DNA of 60,098 nucleotides from Candidatus Gastranaerophilales bacterium (GCA_944322935.1 CALUQO010000013.1:1-60098); one strand, 5' to 3'; shown: positions 18,121-26,584, numbered from the stretch's first letter. A program made the numbers and translations. Notes: a model not told the origin generated them from the letters alone.

Positions 18121-18315
18121 CCGTCTGCTTACTCGTAACAAAAAACGAGGCACCAGCCTCGTAATTTTTGTTACTTCGTATGTTCGGCGGCAACGACTCT
18201 GCCGAGCGAAACAATCCTGTGAATTGTTTCGCGAGAGGTTGAACCGCAAATTTACGCCAGTAAATTTGTCGTGAAAATCCCCTAAAACTTCAATATTGAT
18301 TTGGGATATTTCGGC
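18121..18315 (+). repeat. 195-bp direct repeat, first copy
   Basis: Identical by eye over 195 bases to 18409-18603, at an offset of 288. It contains a long hairpin (GTAACAAAAA ... TTTTTGTTAC around ACGAGGC-acca-GCCTCGT), a CTCTGCCGA unit at 18197-18239 with a perfect 10-bp stem (GCGAAACAAT / ATTGTTTCGC), and AAATTTAC-gcca-GTAAATTT. The run TTCGGCGGCAACG (18183-18195) equals the 3' end of the adjacent tRNA-Glu read on this strand. Confidence 0.95.
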
Positions 18316-18408
18316 TCCTGTCGAGTTTGCAGACGCAAACTCTTACGTCGCTGTCGTCCAGTGTCAAAATGCCGGCAAAATTCAACATTTTCCCGGCATT
18401 TTTCACCT

Positions 18409-18603
18409 CCGTCTGCTTACTCGTAACAAAAAACGAGGCACCAGCCTCGTAATTTTTGTTACTTCGTATGTTCGGCGGCAACGACTCTGCCGAGCGAAAC
18501 AATCCTGTGAATTGTTTCGCGAGAGGTTGAACCGCAAATTTACGCCAGTAAATTTGTCGTGAAAATCCCCTAAAACTTCAATATTGATTTGGGATATTTC
18601 GGC
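18409..18603 (+). repeat. 195-bp direct repeat, second copy, abutting tRNA-Glu
   Basis: Second identical copy; its CTCTGCCGA unit is at 18485-18527. Its right end reaches four bases into the tRNA-Glu gene (discriminator plus acceptor end). The 93 bases between copies hold a GTTTGC-aga-GCAAAC hairpin and an AATGCCGG ... CCGGCATT hairpin but no gene. Confidence 0.95.
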
Positions 18604-18671
18604 GGCAACGGGATTTGAACCCGTGTCAACAGAATGAGAATCTGCTATCCTGACCCCTAGACGATGCCGCT
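18600..18671 (-). tRNA. tRNA-Glu (CUC)
   Basis: Cloverleaf on the minus strand. Acceptor 5' strand AGCGGCA, D-arm GTCTAGGGGTCAGGAT, anticodon stem GCAGA/TCTGT with loop TTCTCAT (anticodon CTC, Glu GAG codons), T-arm ACGGG-TTCAAAT-CCCGT, acceptor 3' strand TGCCGCC, discriminator G73. CCA is not encoded. Position 1 is A opposite C72, so the first acceptor pair is mismatched whereas G1-C72 is expected. The UUC isoacceptor must lie elsewhere. Confidence 0.9.
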
Positions 18672-18887
18672 ACAGGGAATATATTTTCCAAGTATAAGTA
18701 TAGCACTAAAAAAATTTATGCAATGCGCCGGGATAAAATCTTCTAAAATTTGATATAAGCTTAATTACATAACATATATAAGGGGCTCTTAAGAGCCAAA
18801 TTTTAATAAATACTGCGATTAAAGGGTTTACTTTTTTTCAAAAACCGTTAAACTGTACATGCACTTAAGTATGTAAAGGAGTGTCTT

Positions 18888-19445
18888 ATGACATTAATGA
18901 ATGGTCAGGCTTTATTTGCCAATGCTTTATCGGGTTTATCCACAACCTATTCAATACTGGCAAACAACAGTTCAAGTTCCGGCGGTTTAACAATTGATGA
19001 TATTGCAAACCCCTCAACTACCGCATTACAGCAGCTGGGTTACAATACAACTTTTGCACAATTTTTATCATCAAATTTTGCTGCAATAGACAAAGACGGC
19101 GACGGAAAAATCAGTGCCGACGATATGAGCAATTTGACAAGCAAACTTTCTCAAAGCGGTTTAAGTTATCAGGAGCTGTGTCAATTATGTTCCAGCGGAA
19201 TGGGCAGCAGTGATGTGTTGAGTAATGTGTTGACTTACTTCAACCAGATTGACACAAATAAAGACGGAAGAGTAACCAATGCGGAAATTCAGGCATTCAG
19301 TCTTAAGGCGGACGAAGAAAAGCTTAAAACGGAATACCAGTCATTTAAGCCAAGCTCAATGAGCGTGTTTTATTCGGACAGTGATTCTGACAGCGAGCCG
19401 TCAAGCCTTATTGACAACCTGTACCCGCAAGACAAATCATCATAG
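18888..19445 (+). CDS. Two-EF-hand protein (185 aa), unknown function
   Basis: Two canonical Ca2+-binding loops are visible: DKDGDGKISADD (residues 68-79) and DTNKDGRVTNAE (122-133), each with acidic residues at positions 1, 3, 5 and 12 or an equivalent. The N-terminus (ALFANALSGLSTTYSILA) is weakly hydrophobic and is not a standard signal peptide. The C-terminus is Ser/Asp/Glu-rich. AAAGGAG lies 7 nt before the ATG, a strong ribosome binding site. It stands alone, downstream of tRNA-Glu on the opposite strand. Calcium sensing or Ca-dependent folding is a reasonable guess; dockerin was considered, but the spacing between loops (54 residues) is too long. Confidence 0.88.
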   Translation: MTLMNGQALFANALSGLSTTYSILANNSSSSGGLTIDDIANPSTTALQQLGYNTTFAQFLSSNFAAIDKDGDGKISADDMSNLTSKLSQSGLSYQELCQLCSSGMGSSDVLSNVLTYFNQIDTNKDGRVTNAEIQAFSLKADEEKLKTEYQSFKPSSMSVFYSDSDSDSEPSSLIDNLYPQDKSS

Positions 19446-19497
19446 TTTATAACACATCATTTATTCAATATAGAAGCAATTAGATAAAAAGTTGCTT

Positions 19498-19686
19498 CTA
19501 TTTTTTTAACCCGTCTTTAATAATTATCAGATTCTGAGCAATTTTCATCTGTGTTGTCGGCAATACAACATCATTCAAGCCGTTAGCAATACTTAAAACA
19601 GAACCCGCTTTTAAAACAACATCTTCACCTTTGTAGGTAAAAGTATAGTCGTCCTGTCTGTCTGATCTGATAGTGATTTTGTCCAT
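19498..19686 (-). CDS. Small hypothetical protein (62 aa)
   Basis: Begins MDKITIRSDRQDDYTF and is predicted largely beta-strand; no domain recognised. I chose the ATG at 19686 over the upstream GTG at 19695 because AGGTGG sits 5 nt before the ATG and nothing suitable precedes the GTG. It is convergent with the EF-hand gene 52 bases away. A phage-like or structural small protein is possible, but nothing supports it directly. Confidence 0.65.
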   Translation of the reverse strand: MDKITIRSDRQDDYTFTYKGEDVVLKAGSVLSIANGLNDVVLPTTQMKIAQNLIIIKDGLKK

Positions 19687-19795
19687 TCCTGCCACCTGGT
19701 AGATTAAATAATTTTGTTACTTGTTTATTATAACAAAAAAGTATAAAATATTAATACTCTATACAGGTATTAATTTTGTTCCTACATTATTTACT

Positions 19796-19925
19796 ATCGG
19801 GAGAGGCGACTCGAAAACTTTGAAGTATACCTACCGTAAAATTTTACGCCAGTAGGAAACGGATTAGTCAAGGCACTCACCCACCTGCGAGCCGCGCAGG
19901 TAACAAAATCGTACTTGTGTAGAGT
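19796..19925. repeat. Hairpin cluster related to the CTCTGCCGA/GAGAGG family
   Basis: Holds GAGAGGCG (19801-19808), a hairpin CCTAC ... GTAGG (19830-19856) enclosing the palindrome GTAAAATTTTAC, the phrase TTTACGCCAGTA also found in the 195-bp repeats, and CCTGCG ... CGCAGG (19884-19900). This is a looser relative of the other repeats. The rest of 19700-20066 shows no gene. Confidence 0.5.
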
Positions 19926-20066
19926 TTTTTATGTAATCACGCAGCTCATAAGATAAAATTGTAAACTTTTGTTAATTTTTGAGGAATTTTATCAAAAAAT
20001 ATGTTTAAAATTCTGAAAAATGGGAATTATTAATATAGAAGAATAAGAAAAGCTGGTGATTCAAAT

Positions 20067-20564
20067 ATGTCAATAAGCGCAATATCTTCATACATGATGT
20101 CAGTATATGTACCCTCCAGCGGTGCTACAAATCAAGCTGAGCAAAATGACCTTGAATACCAGCTTATTTTACAAGAATTACAAGCTATGGGTATTGCATC
20201 TTCCGGCGATAAAACAACTGATAAGTTGAAGCTTGAAACGGCAAAATCCTATCTGGAAATGTTGCAATCCCAAAGCGATTCTTCTTCTGTTAAAGACAGA
20301 GGGTCAATCCCGTTTGATGATGTAATGAACACTTTAAATCTTACCATTACCGGAGATTTAGACGAAGATTATGACACCACCATCGACAGACTGGATTATG
20401 AAATTTATCTTGCTTCTTCTGACGAGGAAGAAGAATACTATCAGGCGTTGAAAGATCTTGTTGAAAGTGATTACAACACTGCAAAACAAAATCGTATCAG
20501 CTATTCTTCCGGTTACAGCCAGACAGAAATGCTGAATCAATATCTGGCTCTTATGGGCTTATAA
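20067..20564 (+). CDS. Acidic hypothetical protein (165 aa)
   Basis: Not recognised. The opening MSISAISSYMMSVYVPSSG is mildly hydrophobic and Ser-rich. The rest is polar and helical, rich in Asp/Glu, with a run around DLDEDYDTTIDRLDYE. There are no cysteines or enzyme motifs. GGTGAT lies about 8 nt before the ATG. It has its own terminator (20599-20626) that reaches into the tail of the convergent solute-binding-protein gene. Confidence 0.8.
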   Translation: MSISAISSYMMSVYVPSSGATNQAEQNDLEYQLILQELQAMGIASSGDKTTDKLKLETAKSYLEMLQSQSDSSSVKDRGSIPFDDVMNTLNLTITGDLDEDYDTTIDRLDYEIYLASSDEEEEYYQALKDLVESDYNTAKQNRISYSSGYSQTEMLNQYLALMGL

Positions 20565-20588
20565 CAATATACATATTAAAATTTGTTT

Positions 20589-21809
20589 TTATCCATCTCC
20601 CGATGTAAAAGTCGGGTTATTTTTTTGCATAATTTTTTTGCCTAAAAATACACTCTCAAGCTGCCGGTTAAGTTCGTCTGTAATAACCTGATAGTTTTCA
20701 TTAACAGGTGTGGCTTTTCCCGTTTGTATGGATTCTAAAAATATTGAAGCACTTTTAGGAGGAAGTTGACTGTCTAGAAAAGCAGGAGAGTATGCCACCT
20801 GTTTTCTTGCCGGCACTATCAAACCGCTTTGTGCCAGTTTAGAAAGGGAATAAGGCGAAGATATAAATTCAATAAATTTAAGCGCTTCTGCTTTATGTTT
20901 TGAACTTTTAGACAGAGCATAACCGGAAGCATCTATATTAACAATGGAACCTTTTTTGCCCGAGGGAAAGCTCATAATATCCCAATCGAATTTAGCCTCC
21001 TGCCTGTATTTTGGCACAAGCCATCTTCCGGAAACCTGCATTGCAATTTTTTGCTGCAAAAACATCTGTGCCATTGTACGACTTGCACTTTGTGATTTTT
21101 TAGGGGCAATATTGTATTTGTTAGCTAAATCAGAATACAGGTTAATTGTGTCTATTGCATTTTTTTCTGTTATAGTCATTTTTTTGCCGTCATCACTCAA
21201 TACAGAAGCTCCGTTGCTAAACAAAAACGGCATAACATACAACAAGTCTGTTTCATAACTTAAACCGAAAACTTCGCCTTTTGATTCTGTTTTAAACTGT
21301 TTTGAAATATTTATTAAATCATCAATTGTCCAGTCACTTGAGGGATATGGAATGCGGTATGTGTCAAAAAGATTTTTGTTGTAATAAACAACTAGATTGG
21401 AAACATCTCTGGGGATTGCATAAATTTTTTTGTCAAAAGTAAAACAATCAACAGACTTTTGAAAAAACTCGTCCTTTTTTATATATGGTGTCAAATCCTC
21501 TAAAAGATTGGCTTTTACGTATTTGGGAAGATAATAATTGTTAATAAAAACAACATCGGGTGCAAGGTTAGACGCATACAAAAGATGCAGCTTTTGAAAA
21601 TAATTCTGCGGTATGTGAACAAATTCAACCTTTATATCAGGATTTTTTTGTTCAAACTCGGCAATTAAAGGTAGTAAATAAGATATCTCACTTTGAGACC
21701 CCCAGCTTGAAAACTTTATAACAACGCTCTTGTCATCAACACTGTTTTTTGATAACAAAAACATAAGAAACAACAAAATTAAAAATACTAAGCCGAATAT
21801 CTTTTTCAT
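20589..21809 (-). CDS. ABC-type sugar substrate-binding protein (family 1), orphan
   Basis: 406 aa. The N-terminal hydrophobic stretch (residues 3-20) looks like a signal or anchor but lacks a lipobox cysteine and a clear AXA site. The rest follows the MalE/UgpB-type fold: IKFSSWGSQSE at the start of the mature part, PDIKVEFVHIP, APDVVFINNYYLPKY, IYAIPRDVSNLVVYYNKNLF, and a C-terminal lobe with FIEFISSP. It should bind a sugar, glycerol-phosphate or a similar solute outside the cytoplasmic membrane. No permease or ATPase gene is nearby, so it must use components from elsewhere or has another role. It follows the 271-aa gene by 20 nt. Confidence 0.88.
   Translation of the reverse strand: MKKIFGLVFLILLFLMFLLSKNSVDDKSVVIKFSSWGSQSEISYLLPLIAEFEQKNPDIKVEFVHIPQNYFQKLHLLYASNLAPDVVFINNYYLPKYVKANLLEDLTPYIKKDEFFQKSVDCFTFDKKIYAIPRDVSNLVVYYNKNLFDTYRIPYPSSDWTIDDLINISKQFKTESKGEVFGLSYETDLLYVMPFLFSNGASVLSDDGKKMTITEKNAIDTINLYSDLANKYNIAPKKSQSASRTMAQMFLQQKIAMQVSGRWLVPKYRQEAKFDWDIMSFPSGKKGSIVNIDASGYALSKSSKHKAEALKFIEFISSPYSLSKLAQSGLIVPARKQVAYSPAFLDSQLPPKSASIFLESIQTGKATPVNENYQVITDELNRQLESVFLGKKIMQKNNPTFTSGDG
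20599..20626 (+). terminator. Terminator inside the 3' end of the solute-binding-protein gene
   Basis: CCCGA-tgtaaaag-TCGGG followed by TTATTTTTTT on the plus strand. It terminates the 165-aa gene while forming the last codons of the opposite-strand gene. Confidence 0.7.
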
Positions 21810-21829
21810 GTATAAAACAAAAATACTAT

Positions 21830-22627
21830 TTACAGGTTAACAAGTAAATTCATTTTTTTATCGGACACTTCAACAAGAGCCTGATAGTTATCGAGTTTTA
21901 TAATATATGTTTCTTTTGTTTTCTGAGTTTCAGAGAGTCTTGCTCTTATTTCTTTTGTCTTGATATTATTAAATTGATTCAATAGAAAAATTTCGTCATT
22001 AATATAACCTATTAATGAATATTTTTGATTGTATTTGACAAGGCAAAATCCCTTATTTGATGCAAGCGGTGATGTATATAAGAGTATGGGATTCTGTGTT
22101 TTTTCAATTGGTTCGGAAAAATACTTTTGTACAAAATTGTTTGGTATTTCTTTCGTATTGATTTTTCGTCCCGGCAAATTATCACCTGCATCATAATTGC
22201 TTCCGTTGTAAAGAGAAGAGCTTTCCCTCGGAATATGGTATTTTTCAAGTTCTGCATCGAGTTCATCAGAATCTTTTTTATCTATTTTTATATTGCCTAT
22301 AACCTGTTCATCTTCATTATAATCAGACATTACATCTTTAAAAGTTTTTACGGCTATATAAACAATAGCAAAAGGAAATGTTACAAGTGCAAATATAGCA
22401 AGAAATGTAGCTATATCAAATTTTTCTTTAGGGGCAACATACATTGTACGTTCAGGCGGCAGAGTACCGTCTATCAATTGTTGTGCTTCGGGATTATATT
22501 TGGGGTCTAATACTTTATATTTGTAATCGGAGGCATCTGCATAGCCGCAAGAATTAAACACCAGCAATATAAAAACGATGCAGTTAAATATAATTTTTAA
22601 TAGATGATTTTTTTTTGCTTGTTTCAT
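21830..22627 (-). CDS. Secreted/membrane protein with FliO-like C-terminus (unknown)
   Basis: Residues 1-32 look like a signal peptide ending ADA|SDY, and a second hydrophobic helix lies at about 66-86 (FLAIFALVTFPFAIVYIAV). The C-terminal ~75 residues (ILLYTSPLASNKGFCLVKY, SLIGYINDEIFLLNQF) have the pattern of FliO-like domains, small beta-rich modules after a TM helix. No flagellar gene is near, so this is only a resemblance. I chose the ATG at 22627 because an upstream in-frame TTG (22645) would put charged and polar residues before the signal peptide. It probably forms an operon with the solute-binding protein downstream. Confidence 0.7.
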   Translation of the reverse strand: MKQAKKNHLLKIIFNCIVFILLVFNSCGYADASDYKYKVLDPKYNPEAQQLIDGTLPPERTMYVAPKEKFDIATFLAIFALVTFPFAIVYIAVKTFKDVMSDYNEDEQVIGNIKIDKKDSDELDAELEKYHIPRESSSLYNGSNYDAGDNLPGRKINTKEIPNNFVQKYFSEPIEKTQNPILLYTSPLASNKGFCLVKYNQKYSLIGYINDEIFLLNQFNNIKTKEIRARLSETQKTKETYIIKLDNYQALVEVSDKKMNLLVNL

Positions 22628-22696
22628 TTGGCAGATATAATCCAATGTACTAATAATAATGTTCGACGATTGTTAACATTGTAACAAAAAGCCGGG

Positions 22697-23143
22697 CTAT
22701 TTTTCAACTTTATTGTTAAGAAAATCAACAATACCTTTAAGCCCGAGTTTGTAACTGTCTGCACCAAAACCGCAAATTTGTCCGATACAAACCGGAGCAA
22801 TAAAAGAATTTTTTCTGAATTCTTCTCTGGCATGAATATTGGAGATATGTACTTCAACTGCGCTTAGTTCAACAGCGCTGATTGCATCACGGATGGCAAC
22901 GCTGGTATGCGTATATGCTGCGGGGTTAATTACAATCCCCTGACAATCTTTTTTAGCGCTTTGTATTCTGTCTACAATTTCACCTTCTATGTTGCTTTGA
23001 AAAGTTTCAATTTCTACACCGAGTTCTTGAGCATACTCTTTAAGCTGAGCATTGATATTTTCCATTGTCAAAACGCCGTATATTGCGGGTTCGCGTGTGC
23101 CCAGCAGGTTAATATTAGGTCCGTTGATAATCAGTATTTTCAT
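22697..23143 (-). CDS. aroQ: 3-dehydroquinate dehydratase, type II
   Basis: 148-aa shikimate-pathway enzyme (3-dehydroquinate to 3-dehydroshikimate), a dodecamer in the family. It has [17 protein letters not shown] (catalytic Tyr about 22), [25 protein letters not shown] (substrate loop) and [14 protein letters not shown] (catalytic His). Full length. It is transcribed divergently from the DUF151 gene. A short AGCC/GGCT hairpin with a T-run overlaps its stop codon and may terminate it. Confidence 0.97.
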   Translation of the reverse strand: MKILIINGPNINLLGTREPAIYGVLTMENINAQLKEYAQELGVEIETFQSNIEGEIVDRIQSAKKDCQGIVINPAAYTHTSVAIRDAISAVELSAVEVHISNIHAREEFRKNSFIAPVCIGQICGFGADSYKLGLKGIVDFLNNKVEK

Positions 23144-23172
23144 ACAAATAATCTATCATGGAGCTAACTGCT

Positions 23173-23200
23173 TTGTCTAATTTTAATTTTGCATTATAAT
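23173..23200 (+). promoter_or_regulatory. Sigma-70-type promoter for the DUF151 gene
   Basis: TTGTCT at 23173-23178, a 16-base spacer, and TATAAT at 23195-23200, about 50 bases before the ATG. Confidence 0.6.
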
Positions 23201-23251
23201 ATGATTGGGTCAAAAATTAACAGATAATAAAACTAACGGGTTTTTAAAATT

Positions 23252-23758
23252 ATGATAGAAATGAAAGTAATGGGTATAGCACTGGATACAAGAACGGGTT
23301 CTCCGATTGTAGTTCTGCACGATATTGATAACAGAAAAGCACTGCCTATCTGGATAGGTTCTGCAGAAGCAAGCGCTATTATCAGAAAAATTGAAAACAT
23401 ATCAGTTGCACGTCCGATGACGCATGATTTAATTATACAAATTGTGGAAAAACTCGGTGGAAATATTGACAGAATTGAAATAAATGACGTTGAAAAAGAA
23501 ACCTATTACGCAAACATTTATCTCACAAAAGATGATGAAGAAATCGTCATAGATGCAAGACCTTCCGATGCTATAGCTATTGCAATAAGAGTTGATGCGC
23601 CGATTTATGTTACGGCAAATGTTCTGGCTAACGGTTCAGTTTCCTGTGACGCGGCTAAAGACGAAGAAGAAGCTCAGGAGTTCAGAAACTTTATTCAATC
23701 TATTAAGCCCTCTGATTTTGAAAAATTGTTAAAACACGACAAAGAATCTGACCAGTAA
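23252..23758 (+). CDS. Bifunctional nuclease family protein (DUF151)
   Basis: 168 aa. Matches the bifunctional nuclease (BFN/DUF151) family: SPIVVLHDIDNRKALPIWIG near the N-terminus, RPMTHDLIIQIVEKLGG, and DARPSDAIAIAIRVDAPIYV as the conserved core. Plant members show RNase and DNase activity; bacterial roles are poorly defined. It is monocistronic from its own promoter and convergent with nrdG. Confidence 0.92.
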   Translation: MIEMKVMGIALDTRTGSPIVVLHDIDNRKALPIWIGSAEASAIIRKIENISVARPMTHDLIIQIVEKLGGNIDRIEINDVEKETYYANIYLTKDDEEIVIDARPSDAIAIAIRVDAPIYVTANVLANGSVSCDAAKDEEEAQEFRNFIQSIKPSDFEKLLKHDKESDQ

Positions 23759-23814
23759 TACCTTATAAAATGAGTCTTTGTTGTTTGACAAAATGATTGA
23801 AAATAAACAGATAT

Positions 23815-24504
23815 TTAGCGGATATGCACATTTTTTATATATTTTAAAAGCATTGTTTTTATTTTTAAAAACTCTTCATCAGTGTATGTTTTTTCCTTTG
23901 CAAAATCGGGATTTAAGGTTATATCCGGTTTAAATTTCTGCAGATAATAATTTTCGGTACCGCAGAGCATTTTACCTATTTTTTCAAAATCTTCAAAACT
24001 TAACTGAGATTTTACGGTGGTTGTCCTAAACTCATAACCTATTTTAGAATCTTTTAAAATTTCTATACTTTTTAAGATATTGTTTGTATCAATATTAACG
24101 CGGGCAATTTCTTTGTATTTTTCAATCGGGGCTTTTATGTCCATTGCGACATAATCCAACAATTCTTCTTTTATAAGATATTCAAGAATTTTAGGCGAAG
24201 AACCGTTTGTATCGAGTTTTGTCAGGAAACCGAGTTCTTTAAGTTTTTTGAAAAAATTTCCAAGGTCTTTTTGTAGTGTCGGTTCTCCGCCTGAAACCAC
24301 TACAGCGTCTAGTTTGCCCTTCCTCGTTTTTAAAAAATCAAAAACAGCAGCTTCGTCAAACAATTTGTTTGTCGAAACCGCTGTTAATATGTTCGGATTG
24401 TGGCAATACGGGCATCTGAAATTGCAGCCGAGTGTAAATACTACAGCCGCAATTTTAGACGGGTAATCCACGAGTGAAGATTTTTGCAACCCTGCTATTT
24501 GCAT
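23815..24504 (-). CDS. nrdG: Anaerobic ribonucleotide reductase activase
   Basis: 229-aa radical SAM protein. CNFRCPYC supplies the CX3CX2C 4Fe-4S site at Cys27, Cys31 and Cys34. VVSGGEPTLQKDL is the GGE SAM-binding motif, and KLDTNG follows. It generates the glycyl radical on NrdD using SAM and an electron donor. It begins 1 nt after the nrdD stop, so the two are co-translated. The pyruvate formate-lyase activase family is similar, but the context fixes NrdG. Confidence 0.95.
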   Translation of the reverse strand: MQIAGLQKSSLVDYPSKIAAVVFTLGCNFRCPYCHNPNILTAVSTNKLFDEAAVFDFLKTRKGKLDAVVVSGGEPTLQKDLGNFFKKLKELGFLTKLDTNGSSPKILEYLIKEELLDYVAMDIKAPIEKYKEIARVNIDTNNILKSIEILKDSKIGYEFRTTTVKSQLSFEDFEKIGKMLCGTENYYLQKFKPDITLNPDFAKEKTYTDEEFLKIKTMLLKYIKNVHIR

Positions 24505-24505
24505 T

Positions 24506-26446
24506 TTACTCTCCGCAAGCGCAGGTTTTGTTTTCTATATCAAAGGTTTTTCTGAGTTTAAACTCCTCGGCCTTACCTTCATTCCACTGGTTCACGGGGC
24601 TTATGTACCCCACAACACGTGAGAAAACTTCACAATTTGCGCCGCAATCGGGGCAGGTAAAATGTTCTCCTGCAACGTATCCGTGTGTCGGGCATACGCT
24701 GAAGGTCGGCGAGAAGGTAAAATACGGGAGTTTGTAGTTTTCACAAACTTTTTTGACAAGGTTTTTAACAACATTTGTATCGTAAACCCTTTCTCCGGCA
24801 AAGATGTGCACGACAGTACCGCCTGTGTATCTGGTTTGAAGGTCATCCTGATTGTCCAAAAGCTCAAATATGTCGTCCGTATAATTTACCGGCAATTGTG
24901 TTGAGTTTGTGTAGAAGGGTTTTGCGCCGGATTGATATTCCTGCTCGTTTGCGCATTTGATTGCGTCAAATTTTTGTTTGTCCAATCTTGCCAGACGGTA
25001 TGTTGTACCTTCGGCGGGAGTTGCTTCAAGGTTGTAGTTGTGTCCCGTTTCTTTTTGAAAGTTGGATATCATGTTGCGCATGTAGTCCATTACCTTAAGC
25101 GCAAACTCTTTGCCTTCTTTTGTTCCGATACTTTTGCCCAGAAGGTTTTCGCAGGCCTCGTTCATACCGACAAGCCCGATTGTTGAAAAGTGGTTTTTCC
25201 AGTAAACGTCGAAGCGTGCCTTGATATCTCTGAGGTAGAATTTTGTGTACGGATAGAGGTTTTTGTCCGTATATTCTTCTATAACTTCTCTTTTTATTTC
25301 AAGACTTTCTCTTGCCAGCTCCATATTGCGGCACAGCATTTGGAAAAATTCCGCTTCATTGTTTGCAAGATAGCCGATTCGTGGCAGATTTATCGTAACA
25401 ACTCCGACGGAACCCGTCAGCGGATTTGAGCCGAACAGCCCGCCGCCTCTGTATTCGAGTTCTCTGTTGTCTATTCTCAAACGGCAGCACATCGAGCGTG
25501 CGTCTTCGGGTTTCATATCGGAATTTACAAAGTTTGAAAAATAGGGAATACCGTATTTTGCCGTCATTTCCCATAAGCCTTCAAGTTCAGGGTTTTCCCA
25601 GTCAAAATCTTTTGTGATGTTGTAAGTCGGAATCGGGAAGGTAAAGACTTTGCCCGTGTAATCGCCCTGCATCATCACCTCAAAATAGGCTTTGTTAATA
25701 AGGTTCATCTCTTTTTGGAACTCTTTATAAGTTTCTTCCATAAGCTCTCCGCCAATAATAACTGGTGCCTCGGCATAATAAGAAGGAACAGTCATATCCA
25801 TTGTTATATTGGTAAACGGAGTCTGAAATCCTGTACGTGTCGGCACATTAAGATTAAACACAAACTCCTGCATTGCCTGTTTTACCTGCGCATAGTCAAG
25901 ATTGTCATATCTTACAAACGGGGCAAGCAGTGTATCGAAGTTAGAAAAAGCCTGAGCACCTGCGGCTTCGCCCTGCATTGTGTATAAAAAGTTAACTATC
26001 TGTCCGAGTGCCGTTCTGAAATGTTTTGGCGGTGCGCATTTAACTTTGCCGTCCACGCCGGTAAAACCTTCCATCAAAAGGTCTTTTAAATCCCAGCCCA
26101 CACAGTAGGTGGAGATTATATTCAAATCGTGTATATGAATATCTCCGTTTTCGTGAGCCTGTTTTATTTGTGGTGTATAAATTTTATTAAGCCAGTAGTT
26201 TTTGCTTATGGCGGAAGAAATGTAGTTGTTAAGTCCCTGAATGGAATAGGTCATGTTAGAGTTTTCTTTGACCTGCCAGTCGAGTTTTTTCAAGTAATCA
26301 TCCACAAGTTTAACGTTTTTGTCGGTGATAAAGTCCTTGATTTCGGCTGTTTTGGTTACATAGGGATTTGTTGCTGCGGTTTGCGTTTTTTGCGCAAGCT
26401 TTAAAGCTCCGTTTGCACGGTCAGCATCCAATTTTTTTAATTCCAT
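24506..26446 (-). CDS. nrdD: Anaerobic (class III) ribonucleoside-triphosphate reductase
   Basis: 646 aa. It makes deoxyribonucleotides without oxygen through a glycyl radical. The radical loop is RVVGY near residue 610 (Gly613). The zinc-binding cysteines are in CPTHGY ... CPDCG and the terminal CACGE. The ten-stranded barrel motifs PTRTGFQTPFTN and GSVGVVTINLPRIG are present. The N-terminal ~65 residues are too short for a full ATP-cone, so allosteric activity control may be reduced. AAGGAG precedes the ATG. It is preceded by a promoter and a ~100-nt structured leader (26447-26548). Confidence 0.97.
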   Translation of the reverse strand: MELKKLDADRANGALKLAQKTQTAATNPYVTKTAEIKDFITDKNVKLVDDYLKKLDWQVKENSNMTYSIQGLNNYISSAISKNYWLNKIYTPQIKQAHENGDIHIHDLNIISTYCVGWDLKDLLMEGFTGVDGKVKCAPPKHFRTALGQIVNFLYTMQGEAAGAQAFSNFDTLLAPFVRYDNLDYAQVKQAMQEFVFNLNVPTRTGFQTPFTNITMDMTVPSYYAEAPVIIGGELMEETYKEFQKEMNLINKAYFEVMMQGDYTGKVFTFPIPTYNITKDFDWENPELEGLWEMTAKYGIPYFSNFVNSDMKPEDARSMCCRLRIDNRELEYRGGGLFGSNPLTGSVGVVTINLPRIGYLANNEAEFFQMLCRNMELARESLEIKREVIEEYTDKNLYPYTKFYLRDIKARFDVYWKNHFSTIGLVGMNEACENLLGKSIGTKEGKEFALKVMDYMRNMISNFQKETGHNYNLEATPAEGTTYRLARLDKQKFDAIKCANEQEYQSGAKPFYTNSTQLPVNYTDDIFELLDNQDDLQTRYTGGTVVHIFAGERVYDTNVVKNLVKKVCENYKLPYFTFSPTFSVCPTHGYVAGEHFTCPDCGANCEVFSRVVGYISPVNQWNEGKAEEFKLRKTFDIENKTCACGE

Positions 26447-26548
26447 AAAAAAATCTCCTTGTCTCGAAGTAATACATACCAGATAAGCATTCCGACTATA
26501 ACGGCTGCGGACCAGTGAGGGACATGCTCCCTTCTTTCCTTAAATGGT
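26447..26548 (-). ncRNA. Candidate structured leader of nrdDG (possible riboswitch)
   Basis: Between the predicted promoter and the nrdD start the minus strand can form AGGGA-gcatg-TCCCT, then a GC-rich section with CCG ... CGG pairing, then a stem of the GTCGGAATGC ... GTATT type, ending at AAGGAG. The middle (CACTGGTCCGCAG followed by CGTTATAG) faintly recalls the core of cobalamin riboswitches, but the B12 box and the rest do not fit. The ligand is unknown. Confidence 0.4.
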
Positions 26549-26555
26549 AAATATT

Positions 26556-26584
26556 ATAATAAAACTTTTTTGAAACAAGGTCAA
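26556..26584 (-). promoter_or_regulatory. Promoter for nrdDG
   Basis: On the minus strand TTGACC (26584-26579), a 17-base spacer and TATTAT (26561-26556). The palindrome ATCATT-cataaa-AATGAT (26595-26612) lies just upstream of the -35 and could be an operator. Confidence 0.6.

Noticed and set aside
18888-19445. Dockerin domain
   Set aside because: The two Ca-binding loops are too far apart and there is no cellulosome context.
21830-22080. Flagellar FliO
   Set aside because: Pattern-level resemblance only, with no flagellar genes in the window.
26447-26548. Cobalamin riboswitch call for the nrdD leader
   Set aside because: Only a short core-like string fits; the B12 box and the surrounding junction are missing, so it is kept as a generic structured leader.
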